From assembly GCF_003253705.1 (NCBI RefSeq), contig NZ_QKYU01000002.1, forward strand, positions 124,001-188,000: DNA of 64,000 nt, in the 5' to 3' direction. Origin of the DNA: Humitalea rosea. GTDB taxonomy: Bacteria; Pseudomonadota; Alphaproteobacteria; Acetobacterales; Acetobacteraceae. Both the position numbers and the translations under genes were made by a program. Under the pieces are notes generated by a model. The model was given only the letters and a program-made list of their open reading frames with translations, had not been told where the DNA came from and ran no database searches. Positions 15,557 through 23,677 of the stretch are shown piece after piece. Every line of letters begins with the position of its first letter. The stretch's first letter is position 1.

Positions 15557-16384
15557 ATGACGATCGACGCCGCTTTCGTGAAGCAGTTCGAGTCCGAAGT
15601 GAAAGACGCCTACCAGCGCCAGGGCAGCAAGCTGCGCCCGACCATCCGCAGCCGCGGCGAGGTGAAGGGTGCCAGCACCGTCTTCCCGCGCGTCGGCAAG
15701 GGCACCGCCGCCGCCAAGGCGCGCAACGGCGTCGTGCCGGTGATGAACCTACAGTACAGCAACGCTGAATGCTTCCTCCAGGACTACTACGCCGGCGAAT
15801 GGATCGACCGGCTCGACGAGATCAAGACCAACATCGAGGAACGCCAGGTCATCGCCAATGCCGGCGCCTATGCGCTCGGCCGCAAGACCGATGAGCTGAT
15901 CATCGCGGCCCTCGACACCGCCACCGCCGAAGCCGTCGGCACCGCCGCCGGCACCACCGATGCCGATGGGCTGACCAAGGCGAAGGTGCTGCTGGCCTTC
16001 GAGATGATGGGTGCGGCCGACATCCCCGATGACGGCCAGCGCTACGCCATCGTCGGCTGGAAGCAGTGGAGCCAGCTGCTGCAGATCCAGGAGTTCGCCG
16101 ACAGCCGCTACGTCGGTGACACCGATCTGCCGTGGAAGGGCGCGCAGGCCAAGTCCTGGCTGGGCGCGATGTGGATGCCGCATTCGGGCCTGACACTCAG
16201 CGGCAGCACGCGCTTCTGCTACTTCTACCACAAGACCGCGATCGGCCATGCCTCGGCGCAGGATGTGACGACCGACGTGACCTGGCACGGCGATCGTGCC
16301 GCGCATTTCGTCCTCAACATGATGAGCCAGGGCGCGGTGCTGGTGGATGGCGAAGGTGTCGTGCGGATGCGCGCGGCGGAGTAA
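15557..16384 (+). CDS. Major capsid protein (podovirus type)
   Basis: 275 residues. HK97-fold coat protein of the class that opens 'MTIDAAFVKQFESEVKDAYQ' and has an early 'GASTVFPRVGKGTA', a charged long-helix region 'WIDRLDEIKTNIEERQVIAN' and a late 'ITTDVTWHGDRAAHFV'-like end (here 'VTTDVTWHGDRAAHFVLN'). Many copies form the icosahedral head. Full length with no frameshift, so expression would give an assembly-competent protein as far as sequence shows. Followed by a strong hairpin. Separate gaps on both sides suggest its expression level is tuned apart from its neighbours. Confidence 0.85.
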   Translation: MTIDAAFVKQFESEVKDAYQRQGSKLRPTIRSRGEVKGASTVFPRVGKGTAAAKARNGVVPVMNLQYSNAECFLQDYYAGEWIDRLDEIKTNIEERQVIANAGAYALGRKTDELIIAALDTATAEAVGTAAGTTDADGLTKAKVLLAFEMMGAADIPDDGQRYAIVGWKQWSQLLQIQEFADSRYVGDTDLPWKGAQAKSWLGAMWMPHSGLTLSGSTRFCYFYHKTAIGHASAQDVTTDVTWHGDRAAHFVLNMMSQGAVLVDGEGVVRMRAAE

Positions 16385-16391
16385 TGCGCCC

Positions 16392-16431
16392 CCCCCGGAT
16401 GCGCCGCATCCGGGGGAACCCCGCCCTTTTT
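16392..16431 (+). terminator. Hairpin plus T-run after the capsid gene
   Basis: An 11-base perfect stem (16392-16402 pairing with 16406-16416) with loop GCC, followed ten bases later by TTTTT at 16427-16431. The stem is very GC-rich. It starts 8 bases after the capsid stop, where T7 carries its late terminator after gene 10. The spacing to the T-run is longer than ideal, so partial termination or a stabilising 3' hairpin for capsid mRNA is likely. Confidence 0.6.
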
Positions 16432-16448
16432 CCCCAGGAGAATCCGAC

Positions 16449-17018
16449 ATGGCGCTATCCGCGCTTGTTCTGTGTTCGCGCGCGCTGCTGAAGCTCGGTG
16501 CCGCGCCCGTCGCCAGCCTGGAGGAAGGCACCGCCGAGGCGGAGGTGGCGGCCAATCTCTATCCGCATGTGCGGGATTCGATGCTGTCCGTGCATCCGTG
16601 GTCCTTCGCGACCGGGCAATCCACCTTGCCGCGGCTGGTGGCCCGCCCGGTCGCCGATTTCGATGCTGCCTTCCAGCTTCCCAGCGGATTCCTGCGCGCG
16701 CTGTCGGCCGGCACCTCGGGCGCGGGGCGGGGCCTGCGCTACCGCATCCATGAGAACCGGCTGCATGCGAATGCCCAGGCGGTGACGTTGACCTATGTGT
16801 TCAGGCCGGAGGAATCGGATTTCCCTCCCTTCTTCGCCGATGCGCTGGTCGCGCGCCTGGCCGCGGAGTTCTGCCTGCCGCTGACCGAGGCCAGCAGCCG
16901 CGCCGAGGCGTTACACCGCCTGGCCGACCAGGCGCTGCGCACCGCGCGCCTGGCCGACAGCCAGCAGGCGACGGCGAAGTCCTTCGACAATTTCCCGCTG
17001 ATTGCGGCGCGGGGCTGA
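16449..17018 (+). CDS. Tail tubular protein A (T7 gp11-like adaptor)
   Basis: 189 residues (T7 gp11: 196). Adaptor that binds beneath the portal and begins the short tail. 'ALSALVLCSRALLKLGAAPV' is the characteristic N-terminus (helix that engages the portal), and 'RDSMLSVHPWSFAT' is the conserved motif of the family. A C-terminal part with 'YVFRPEESDFPPFFADALVA' also matches. ATG 16449 follows AGGAG; the longer in-frame extension through the terminator hairpin is rejected. The tail tube B gene follows after 4 bases. Confidence 0.83.
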   Translation: MALSALVLCSRALLKLGAAPVASLEEGTAEAEVAANLYPHVRDSMLSVHPWSFATGQSTLPRLVARPVADFDAAFQLPSGFLRALSAGTSGAGRGLRYRIHENRLHANAQAVTLTYVFRPEESDFPPFFADALVARLAAEFCLPLTEASSRAEALHRLADQALRTARLADSQQATAKSFDNFPLIAARG

Positions 17019-17022
17019 GCCG

Positions 17023-18903
17023 ATGCCCAGCGTCACCCGCATCAAGACGAGTTTCACCGCCGGCGAACTCGCGCCCGAACTGCTCGGCCGCGCCGATCTG
17101 CGCGCCTATGAGGCCGGTGCGCGACGGCTGCGGAATGTGGTGATCCAGCCGACCGGCGGCGTCGCGCGCAGGCCGGGACTGCGGCATCTCGCCATGCTGC
17201 CGGGGGCCGCGCGCCTCATCGCCTTCGAGTTCAACACCGAGCAGACCTATCTGCTGGTGCTGACGCATCAGCGCATGGCGGTGTTCGTGAACGACGCCGA
17301 GGTGGTGAGCGTGGCGGGGCCCTGGACTGAGGCGATGCTGCCGCATCTCGCCTTCACCCAGAACGCCGATACGCTGATCCTGCTGCATCCCGAGATGCCG
17401 CCGCAGCGCATCACCCGCACCGGGCACACCGCCTGGACGGTGCAGGAGTTCGCCTTCACCCGCAGCCCTTGGGCGCGTTTCGCCCCCCCCGATCTGATGA
17501 TCGCGGCGAGCGCCACCAGTGGCTCGGTCGCGGTCACGGCCGCGGCGCCCATTTTCCTGCCGACCCATGTCGGGTCGCGGCTGCTGATCGCGGGGAAGCA
17601 AGTTGCTATCACGGCTTTCGTCAATGCGCAGCATGTCGTGGCCACGGTCATCGATACGCTGACCGATACCAATGCGACGCCGGACTGGCAGGAATCGGCC
17701 TTCTGCGCGGCACGCGGCTGGCCGGTGACGGCCTGCTTCCATCAGGACCGGCTGGTGCTCGGCGGGTCGCGCGACCTGCCGAACCGGCTGTGGCTGTCGC
17801 GATCCGGCGATCTGTCGGATTTCGACCTGGGCGCGGGTCTCGACGACCAGGGGATCGAGTTCTCGCTGTTGTCGGACCAGGTGAATGCGATCCGCGGCGT
17901 GTTCAGCGGCCGGCATCTGCAGGTGTTCACCTCCGGCGCGGAATGGATGGTGAGCGGCGATCCGCTGACACCCTCCTCGATCCAGCTCACGCGGCAGACG
18001 CGCGTGGGCAGCCCGGTGGATCGCATCGTGCCGCCCGTCGATGTCGATGGCAGCACGATCTTCATCGCGCGCAGCAATCGCGCGGTGCATGAATTCGCCT
18101 ATACCGATGTGCAGCAGGCCTATCAGGCGAGCGACCTCGCGCTGGTCGCGCATCATCTGATCGCGCGCCCGGTCTCAATGGCCTATGACCAGGTGACGCG
18201 GCTGCTGCATCTGGTCATGGCCGATGGCGGGCTGTCCACGCTGACGCTGTACCGCACCGAACAGGTCACCGCCTGGACCCGGCAGGAGACGGAGGGCGCC
18301 TTTCGCGCCGTCGCCGAATTGGACGGCGCTGTCTATGTCACGGTCGAGCGTGCGGGCAGCCTCAGGCTCGAACGCTTCGATGCGGATGTCTCGTCGGATG
18401 CCGCACTCTCCGGCACGGCGGCGACCGAACAGGATGTCTGGTCGGGCCTCGCGCACCTGGAGGGCCACAGCGTCACCGTGCTGGCCGATGGCGCGCCGCG
18501 CGGCCTCGGGATCGTTGCCGATGGCCGGGTGGCGGTCGATCCGCCGAGCCTCTCGGTGCAGGTCGGCCTGCCCTTCACGCATGAGGTCGAGCCGCTGCCG
18601 CCCGAGGCCAGCACCAGCATGGGCGTGCGGACCGGCCCCGTTCGCCTTGTCGCCGTCACCTTCCGCCTGTTGGAGACCGCGGCGTTGGAGGTCGATCTCG
18701 GCCGCGGGCTGCGGCCGGTGCCGTTCCGGCGGCTGGACACGGCGCTGCTGGATGCGGCGCCGCCACGCTTCACCGGCGACATCGCGCTGCGCGCCTTTGG
18801 CTGGCGCCGGACGCTGGCCGAGCCGCTCTGGCGCATCTCCGGCAACACGCCGCTGCCCGTCACGCTCCTGTCCGTCACCACCGAAACAAGGATGCCCGAC
18901 TGA
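17023..18903 (+). CDS. Tail tubular protein B (T7 gp12-like nozzle)
   Basis: 626 residues (T7 gp12: 794). Forms the nozzle of the short tail and carries the fibre attachment sites. Recognised by the opening 'RIKTSFTAGELAPELLGRAD' and 'GARRLRNVVIQPTGGVARRP', highly typical of phage nozzle proteins, and by 'QSAFCAARGWPVTACFHQDR'-like and 'SSGAEWMV'-like segments in the middle (here 'TSGAEWMVSGD'). Beta-rich throughout. The stop overlaps the next start by one base. Intact frame. Confidence 0.83.
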   Translation: MPSVTRIKTSFTAGELAPELLGRADLRAYEAGARRLRNVVIQPTGGVARRPGLRHLAMLPGAARLIAFEFNTEQTYLLVLTHQRMAVFVNDAEVVSVAGPWTEAMLPHLAFTQNADTLILLHPEMPPQRITRTGHTAWTVQEFAFTRSPWARFAPPDLMIAASATSGSVAVTAAAPIFLPTHVGSRLLIAGKQVAITAFVNAQHVVATVIDTLTDTNATPDWQESAFCAARGWPVTACFHQDRLVLGGSRDLPNRLWLSRSGDLSDFDLGAGLDDQGIEFSLLSDQVNAIRGVFSGRHLQVFTSGAEWMVSGDPLTPSSIQLTRQTRVGSPVDRIVPPVDVDGSTIFIARSNRAVHEFAYTDVQQAYQASDLALVAHHLIARPVSMAYDQVTRLLHLVMADGGLSTLTLYRTEQVTAWTRQETEGAFRAVAELDGAVYVTVERAGSLRLERFDADVSSDAALSGTAATEQDVWSGLAHLEGHSVTVLADGAPRGLGIVADGRVAVDPPSLSVQVGLPFTHEVEPLPPEASTSMGVRTGPVRLVAVTFRLLETAALEVDLGRGLRPVPFRRLDTALLDAAPPRFTGDIALRAFGWRRTLAEPLWRISGNTPLPVTLLSVTTETRMPD

Positions 18904-19343
18904 TGGCCGCACTCGCCCCCGTCGCGACCCTGGTCGGCACCGGCGTCTCGCTCTACGCCACCAGCCGTCAGGCGAGCACGCAATCCGCCCAGGCCAAGGC
19001 CCAGCGCCAACAGGCCGAGGCCGAGGCCCTCCAGCGCGCCGAACAGATCGCCGTGCAATCATCGACCGATGCGCGCGAGCGGCAGGCGACGCTGGATCGC
19101 ACCGTGGCCTCCACCCGCGCCCGCCTTGCGGCCTCCGGCGTCAGCCCCGACCAGGGCTCGGCGGCGGCGATCACGGCCGGCATGGCGGAGGATGCCGCCG
19201 CCGCCCAGGCCGACAGCAATGCCGGCTTCCAGGCGCGCCTCGCGGCGGGCCGCAGGTCGCTGCTGAACACCGATGGCTCGCTGACGACCTGGCTGCGCGC
19301 CGGGCAGAGCTTCGGCGGCACCGTGCGCTCGCTGCTCGACTGA
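18903..19343 (+). CDS. Internal virion protein (T7 gp14-like position)
   Basis: 146 residues, almost entirely helical and Ala/Gln-rich, with a short hydrophobic start ('ALAPVATLVGTGVSLYATS') and a coiled-coil stretch 'QSAQAKAQRQQAEAEALQRA'. The motif 'LAASGVSPDQGSAAAI' is common in podovirus core/ejection proteins of the gp14 class, which leave the head first and enter the cell envelope. In T7, two very large core proteins (gp15, gp16) follow; here they are missing and the tail fibre gene comes next after 45 bases. Confidence 0.72.
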   Translation: MAALAPVATLVGTGVSLYATSRQASTQSAQAKAQRQQAEAEALQRAEQIAVQSSTDARERQATLDRTVASTRARLAASGVSPDQGSAAAITAGMAEDAAAAQADSNAGFQARLAAGRRSLLNTDGSLTTWLRAGQSFGGTVRSLLD

Positions 19344-19388
19344 GACCCAGACACACCCGTTCGCAATCGCACACGACAGGAACCCCCG

Positions 19389-21671
19389 ATGTCCGAGCAC
19401 ATCCGCATCGGCGACGTCGCACCGCGCGTGCAATACGCGGCCGATGGCGCCCAGACCGTCTTCACCTATCCCTTCCCGATTTTCGGCGCCGAGGATCTGG
19501 AGGTGCTGGTCGCAGGCACCGCCTCGCCCCCGGGCTACAACATCTCCGGCGCCGGGCTCAGCGAAGGTGGCAGCGTCACCTTCGCCCCGGCGCCCGCAAC
19601 GGGCTCTGTCGTGACCCTGCGCCGGCGCGTAAAAGTCGAGCGCGTGACCGACTACCAGTCGAACGGGTTGTTGCGCGCCAATACGCTGAATGACGAGCTG
19701 GACCGCCAGGTCGCCGCCTTGCAGGATCTGCGCGAGGAGATGGGCGGCACGCTGCGCCTCGACCCCTCCGAGCCCAGCGGCGGCATGGTGATGCCGCCGC
19801 GGGACATGCGCGCGAACCGGCTGCTGGGCTTCGACAGCCTGGGCGGCATCACCTCCTTCCCGCGCGATGCGGCGGTGATGACCAGCCCCTACAGCGGCGC
19901 CATCCCGCGCACCGCCGAGGACAAGTTCGCCGAACGCCTGACCGCGCGCGATTTCGGTGCCATGGCGGATGGGCTGAACGACGACGGGCCGGCCTTGCAG
20001 GCGGCGATGAATGCCGCCGTCGCCTCCGGCCGGATGCTGGAGATCGGCGAGGGCTCGCACCGCACCACCATGCCGCTGGTGCTGGGCGGCGGGGCGGCGG
20101 GCCTGGTGATGCTGGGCTCGATCATCTATGCGGGCCCGGCCGGGACCACGGCGCTGACGCTTGGCGACGGTGCGGCGGTGCGCAACACCCAAAAATCCTA
20201 TCGCGGCCTGCGCGTCCTGCGCGCCACGATCAGCGACTGGTCGGATGAGAACGACATCGGCATCGTCGCGCGCAACCTCGATGCCAGCGTGCTGGACGTT
20301 CGCCAGGTCGAGGGTTTTTGTATCGGCGTCCGCACCCTCGGCGTCGAGCGCGGCTTCGAGGATAGCGAGGTCCATCTCGACCGGCTTGTGAACAACGGCA
20401 TCGGCTTGGATGTGCGGACGGCGACGGCGGCGGCCTGGAACACATCGGTGCGTTACTACGGCGGGCATTTCGCGCATGGCATGTCGGTGAATGTGGACAA
20501 GGACCGCTACGGCGTGCGCTTCTCCGCCGCCCCCGGCGCCTATGTCGCGCACAACCGACATGTCTTCGACGGACCGAATTTCGAGTTGCAGTCGCGGGAC
20601 AAGCCGATCACCGGCATCCCCTTCCTGGTCGAGGTGAACAGCCGCGCGGTCATCGTCCGCAACCTGCGGATGGAGGGCTGCGACGCATTCGTCGCCCGCC
20701 ATACCGCCGCGGCGCAGGACCATGTCTATGAGGTCGCCTGGGCGAGCCAGGGCTACCTTGTCGATGTGGACTACACCACCACCGCCACACGCACTGGCTC
20801 GGTGGTGCGCCGCCACCACCAGGCCATCGCGCATCGGGAAGCGGTCAGGGAACTCGCCTCGGTGCCGAACCTGCGGGCCGCATCGATCCGTTGGAATACC
20901 ACCGAAGTCGGCTTCGAACGCATGGCCGTGCTCTCGACCAATGTCAGTGGCACGCCGAGCCTGGTCTCGGATTTTGCCTTCCCGGCGCTGGACAGCATCA
21001 CCTTGACCGACCGGGGCGCGATCCTGGTCGGCGGGCGCGGACTCGGCTTCGTGGTGGACAGCCGCACCTGCCGGGATTTCGCGCTGGCCGTGGATGCGGA
21101 CGCGCCGCGCCTCATCGTGCAGTGCTTCGATATCGACAAGGCCCTGCTCACCGACGCGGCGGGGCAGTTGGTGCGCGCCAGCGGCCAGACCATGCAGTAC
21201 TCCACCGGGGCGCGCTGGTGGCAGGGCTCGGCGGATATGACCGATGCGGCGCTGACGCGGTTGCAGACCGTGCGGCTGGAACCGCAGGTGGCTTACGCCA
21301 TCATCGGGGTTGGCCGGCTGACCGCGGATTACGAGGTGCGCGCGATGCGTCTCGCCTGCGATCCGGTGTTTTCCCCGCCGGTGCTCTATGGGCTGCCGGA
21401 TATGCCGCATGGCGTGCGCGAGTTGCGGGCCGAACTGGCCTGGGACCCGCCCAGCGTTGCCGCCGGGGCCTCGGCCACGCTCAACGTCACCGTGCCGGGC
21501 ACGCGGCCGGGCGACTACTGCCAGGCTGCCTTCAGCCTCGCGACCAGCGGGATGCTGTTCCTGGCGCAGGTAGGGGCCTCGGATATCGTCACCGTCACCG
21601 CCTGGAACCGCACCGCCGTCGCGATCGACCTCAACCCCGGCACGGTCCGGGTGCGGGTGGTCAAGGCGTGA
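19389..21671 (+). CDS. Tail fibre / tail spike with pectate-lyase-like domain
   Basis: 760 residues (T7 gp17: 553). The N-terminal 150 residues match the T7 fibre attachment domain: 'VQYAADGAQTVFTYPFPIF', 'VTDYQSNGLLRANTLNDELD'. From about 190 a right-handed beta-helix begins with 'TARDFGAMADGLNDDGPALQ', the signature start of pectate-lyase-superfamily spike domains. The C-terminus is beta-rich and probably trimerises and binds the receptor. Such spikes often degrade capsule or O-antigen; active-site residues cannot be named here. The stop overlaps the next start (GTGA). Confidence 0.82.
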   Translation: MSEHIRIGDVAPRVQYAADGAQTVFTYPFPIFGAEDLEVLVAGTASPPGYNISGAGLSEGGSVTFAPAPATGSVVTLRRRVKVERVTDYQSNGLLRANTLNDELDRQVAALQDLREEMGGTLRLDPSEPSGGMVMPPRDMRANRLLGFDSLGGITSFPRDAAVMTSPYSGAIPRTAEDKFAERLTARDFGAMADGLNDDGPALQAAMNAAVASGRMLEIGEGSHRTTMPLVLGGGAAGLVMLGSIIYAGPAGTTALTLGDGAAVRNTQKSYRGLRVLRATISDWSDENDIGIVARNLDASVLDVRQVEGFCIGVRTLGVERGFEDSEVHLDRLVNNGIGLDVRTATAAAWNTSVRYYGGHFAHGMSVNVDKDRYGVRFSAAPGAYVAHNRHVFDGPNFELQSRDKPITGIPFLVEVNSRAVIVRNLRMEGCDAFVARHTAAAQDHVYEVAWASQGYLVDVDYTTTATRTGSVVRRHHQAIAHREAVRELASVPNLRAASIRWNTTEVGFERMAVLSTNVSGTPSLVSDFAFPALDSITLTDRGAILVGGRGLGFVVDSRTCRDFALAVDADAPRLIVQCFDIDKALLTDAAGQLVRASGQTMQYSTGARWWQGSADMTDAALTRLQTVRLEPQVAYAIIGVGRLTADYEVRAMRLACDPVFSPPVLYGLPDMPHGVRELRAELAWDPPSVAAGASATLNVTVPGTRPGDYCQAAFSLATSGMLFLAQVGASDIVTVTAWNRTAVAIDLNPGTVRVRVVKA

Positions 21672-21949
21672 CGGCGCCAAACCTGCGGGGAAAGGAGGAG
21701 CTGGAAGAGGCCGTGGCCATCGTGGTCGCGAAGTACAGTGACTACCTGCGGCGATGCTCGCCCTCGGCGGATGAGGACCCCAAGGCCTTCACCGCCTGGC
21801 ACGCGGGGGGGCGCGCGGCGCTCGCGCATCTCGAACATCTGTTGAAACTGCTCAAACCCACGGGCGGCGCCGCCGAAGCCGTCGCCGCTGGCGAGGATCT
21901 TCTGGCCCAGGCCAGCTCCGACATGGGTCCCCCTGACGACGAGGAGTAG
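21668..21949 (+). CDS. Small terminase subunit candidate (T7 gp18 position)
   Basis: 93 residues from a GTG overlapping the fibre stop. Charged, helical N-terminal half ('GKEELEEAVAIVVAKYSDYL') and an acidic tail ending 'GPPDDEE'. No domain is recognised. Size and place match T7 gp18 (89 residues, between the tail fibre gene and the large terminase), and an acidic C-terminal tail is common in small terminases that contact TerL. The large terminase starts 6 bases downstream. The role is inferred from position and size alone. Confidence 0.5.
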   Translation: MTAPNLRGKEELEEAVAIVVAKYSDYLRRCSPSADEDPKAFTAWHAGGRAALAHLEHLLKLLKPTGGAAEAVAAGEDLLAQASSDMGPPDDEE

Positions 21950-21955
21950 CCAAGC

Positions 21956-23371
21956 ATGGGCGACCCCGATCTCGATGCCTTCATCTGGGTCTGGAACAAA
22001 CGCCAGGGCCTGGCGCTGCCGCCGCTGCACCGGCGGATCGCGCGCTGGCTGCAGACGCGCCAGGCGGCCGGGGAGCGCCATCAGCTGCTGATGGCGTTTC
22101 GCGGCTGCGGCAAATCGACGCTGGTCGGGCTCTACTGCGCCTGGCTGCTGGCGCGGCGGCCGGATACGCGCATCCTGGTCCTGGCCGCCGATCACGCGCT
22201 GGCGACGAAGATGGTCTCCAACGTGCGGCGCATCATCGAACGGCATCCGCTCTGCGCGCATCTGCGCGAAGCGGCGCCGGAGTCCTGGGCGGCCGACCGC
22301 TTCTCGGTCAAACGCCCGGGCGCCTTGCGCGACCCGTCGATGCTGGCGGCCGGCATCGAGGGCAACATCACCGGCAGCCGCGCCGAGGTGATCATCGGCG
22401 ATGACGTCGAGGTCGCCGGGAATTGCGACACCGCCGGCAAGCGCGACTCATTGCGTGAAAGACTGCGGGAGGCGGAGTTCGTCCTCGTCCCCGGCGGCAG
22501 CATGCTGCTGGTCGGCACGCCGCATACCAGCGAGACGCTCTACGACCCCGCCGGTTTCGCGGTCGGGTTTCGCGCGCTGCGCATCCCGCTGCTGGATGCC
22601 GATGGTGCCAGCGTCTGGCCGGAACGGTTCTCGGCGGCGCATGTCGCGGCGTTGCGGACCCGCGTCGGCCCGATCGAGTTCCGCCGCCAGATGCAGCTCG
22701 AACCCGTCGCGGTGCAGGCCGCGCGGCTGGATCCCGCGGTGATGGTCCGCTACGCCGAGGAGACCGATTATGCCGAGGCCAATGGCCGCCCGGTGCTGCG
22801 GCTGATGGGGCGGCGGATGGTCTCGGGCGGGGCGTTCTGGGACCCGGCCTTCGGGCGGCCGGGGCAGGGGGATGGCTCGGTGCTGGCGGCCTGCTACGCG
22901 GATGCGGAGGGCAACCACTATCTGCACCGGCTGCATTGGCTGACGCATGACCCCGCCAGCGCCACCGACCCCGCGACGCAGCAATGCGCGGCGGTGGCGC
23001 GGATCGCGCGGGATCTGCTGCTGCCGGCGGTGCGGGTGGAGACCAATGGCATCGGCCGCTTCCTGCCCGCGATCCTGCGGCGGGAGATGGCGCGCGCCGG
23101 TGCGGCCTGCGCGGTGGTGGAGGTCTCCCAGCGCGAGGCCAAATCCCGCCGCATCCTGGGCGCGCTGGATCCGGTGATGGCGGCCCGGCGCCTGCATGTG
23201 CACGACCAGGCCGCGACCCCGCGCTTCTTCGCCGAAATGTCCGAATGGCAGCCGGATACGCCGGGCGGCCATGATGACGCGCTGGATGCGTTGGCTGGCT
23301 GCCTGCTGGCCGAGCCGGTGCGGCTGCCGGGGCTGCCGCCGGCGCCGCGCCGCCCGGATTGGCGGGGTTAG
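21956..23371 (+). CDS. Terminase large subunit (T7 gp19-like)
   Basis: 471 residues (T7 gp19: 586). DNA-packaging ATPase and headful nuclease that docks on the portal. Walker A 'FRGCGKST' (48-55); Walker B-like 'VIIGDDVEV' with D149, D150 and E152; coupling segment 'SMLLVGTPH'. The RNase H-like nuclease has D296 in 'WDPAFG', E361 in 'VRVETNGIG' and D439/D440 in 'GGHDDALDAL'. All catalytic elements are present, so the protein looks active. Located at the 3' end of the morphogenesis block as in T7, unlike siphovirus modules, which begin with terminase. Confidence 0.88.
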   Translation: MGDPDLDAFIWVWNKRQGLALPPLHRRIARWLQTRQAAGERHQLLMAFRGCGKSTLVGLYCAWLLARRPDTRILVLAADHALATKMVSNVRRIIERHPLCAHLREAAPESWAADRFSVKRPGALRDPSMLAAGIEGNITGSRAEVIIGDDVEVAGNCDTAGKRDSLRERLREAEFVLVPGGSMLLVGTPHTSETLYDPAGFAVGFRALRIPLLDADGASVWPERFSAAHVAALRTRVGPIEFRRQMQLEPVAVQAARLDPAVMVRYAEETDYAEANGRPVLRLMGRRMVSGGAFWDPAFGRPGQGDGSVLAACYADAEGNHYLHRLHWLTHDPASATDPATQQCAAVARIARDLLLPAVRVETNGIGRFLPAILRREMARAGAACAVVEVSQREAKSRRILGALDPVMAARRLHVHDQAATPRFFAEMSEWQPDTPGGHDDALDALAGCLLAEPVRLPGLPPAPRRPDWRG

Positions 23372-23595
23372 GCCGCCGTCGGGCGCAGCTTCAGCACCTC
23401 GGAGGCATGCCGCGCCACGCCGGCCTCGGTCAGCCACCAGCGGTCGTCCGCCCCCTGCGCGCAAAAGCCCATGCCGGCCAACCGGCGCAGGCAGCCATTG
23501 TCCTTCAGCCCGTCGGGCCGGCCCTCGCGGCTCACCTGTGACAGGCGATGCAGGGCGGAACGGCAGCAGGTCTCAAGATAGGGTTCGTTCCACAT
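23368..23595 (-). CDS. Small winged-helix-like protein of the phage module
   Basis: 75 residues from ATG 23595. The pattern 'NGCLRRLAGMGFCAQGADDR' then 'WWLTEAGVARHASEVL' resembles a winged-helix domain (helix, wing, L-T-x-x-G). DNA binding is inferred. It is the only leftward gene inside the module besides the repressor/lipoprotein pair; its 3' end overlaps the terL 3' end by 4 bases, and it diverges from the small membrane-protein gene at 23678. It could be a second regulator. Confidence 0.6.
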   Translation of the reverse strand: MWNEPYLETCCRSALHRLSQVSREGRPDGLKDNGCLRRLAGMGFCAQGADDRWWLTEAGVARHASEVLKLRPTAA

Positions 23596-23677
23596 CGTCC
23601 CGTTTCCATGCTGCCCGACCCGGAAAATGGGGTGGGCGGCATGGCCCCGCAATGCTCATTCCGCCACGAGGGGTCCG

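Noticed and set aside
19059-21680. A very long leftward open frame (about 870 codons) opposite the tail fibre gene
   Set aside because: It is a GC-rich antisense shadow: the translation is Gly/His/Arg/Ala-rich, lacks motifs, and the opposite strand has clear tail-fibre signatures.
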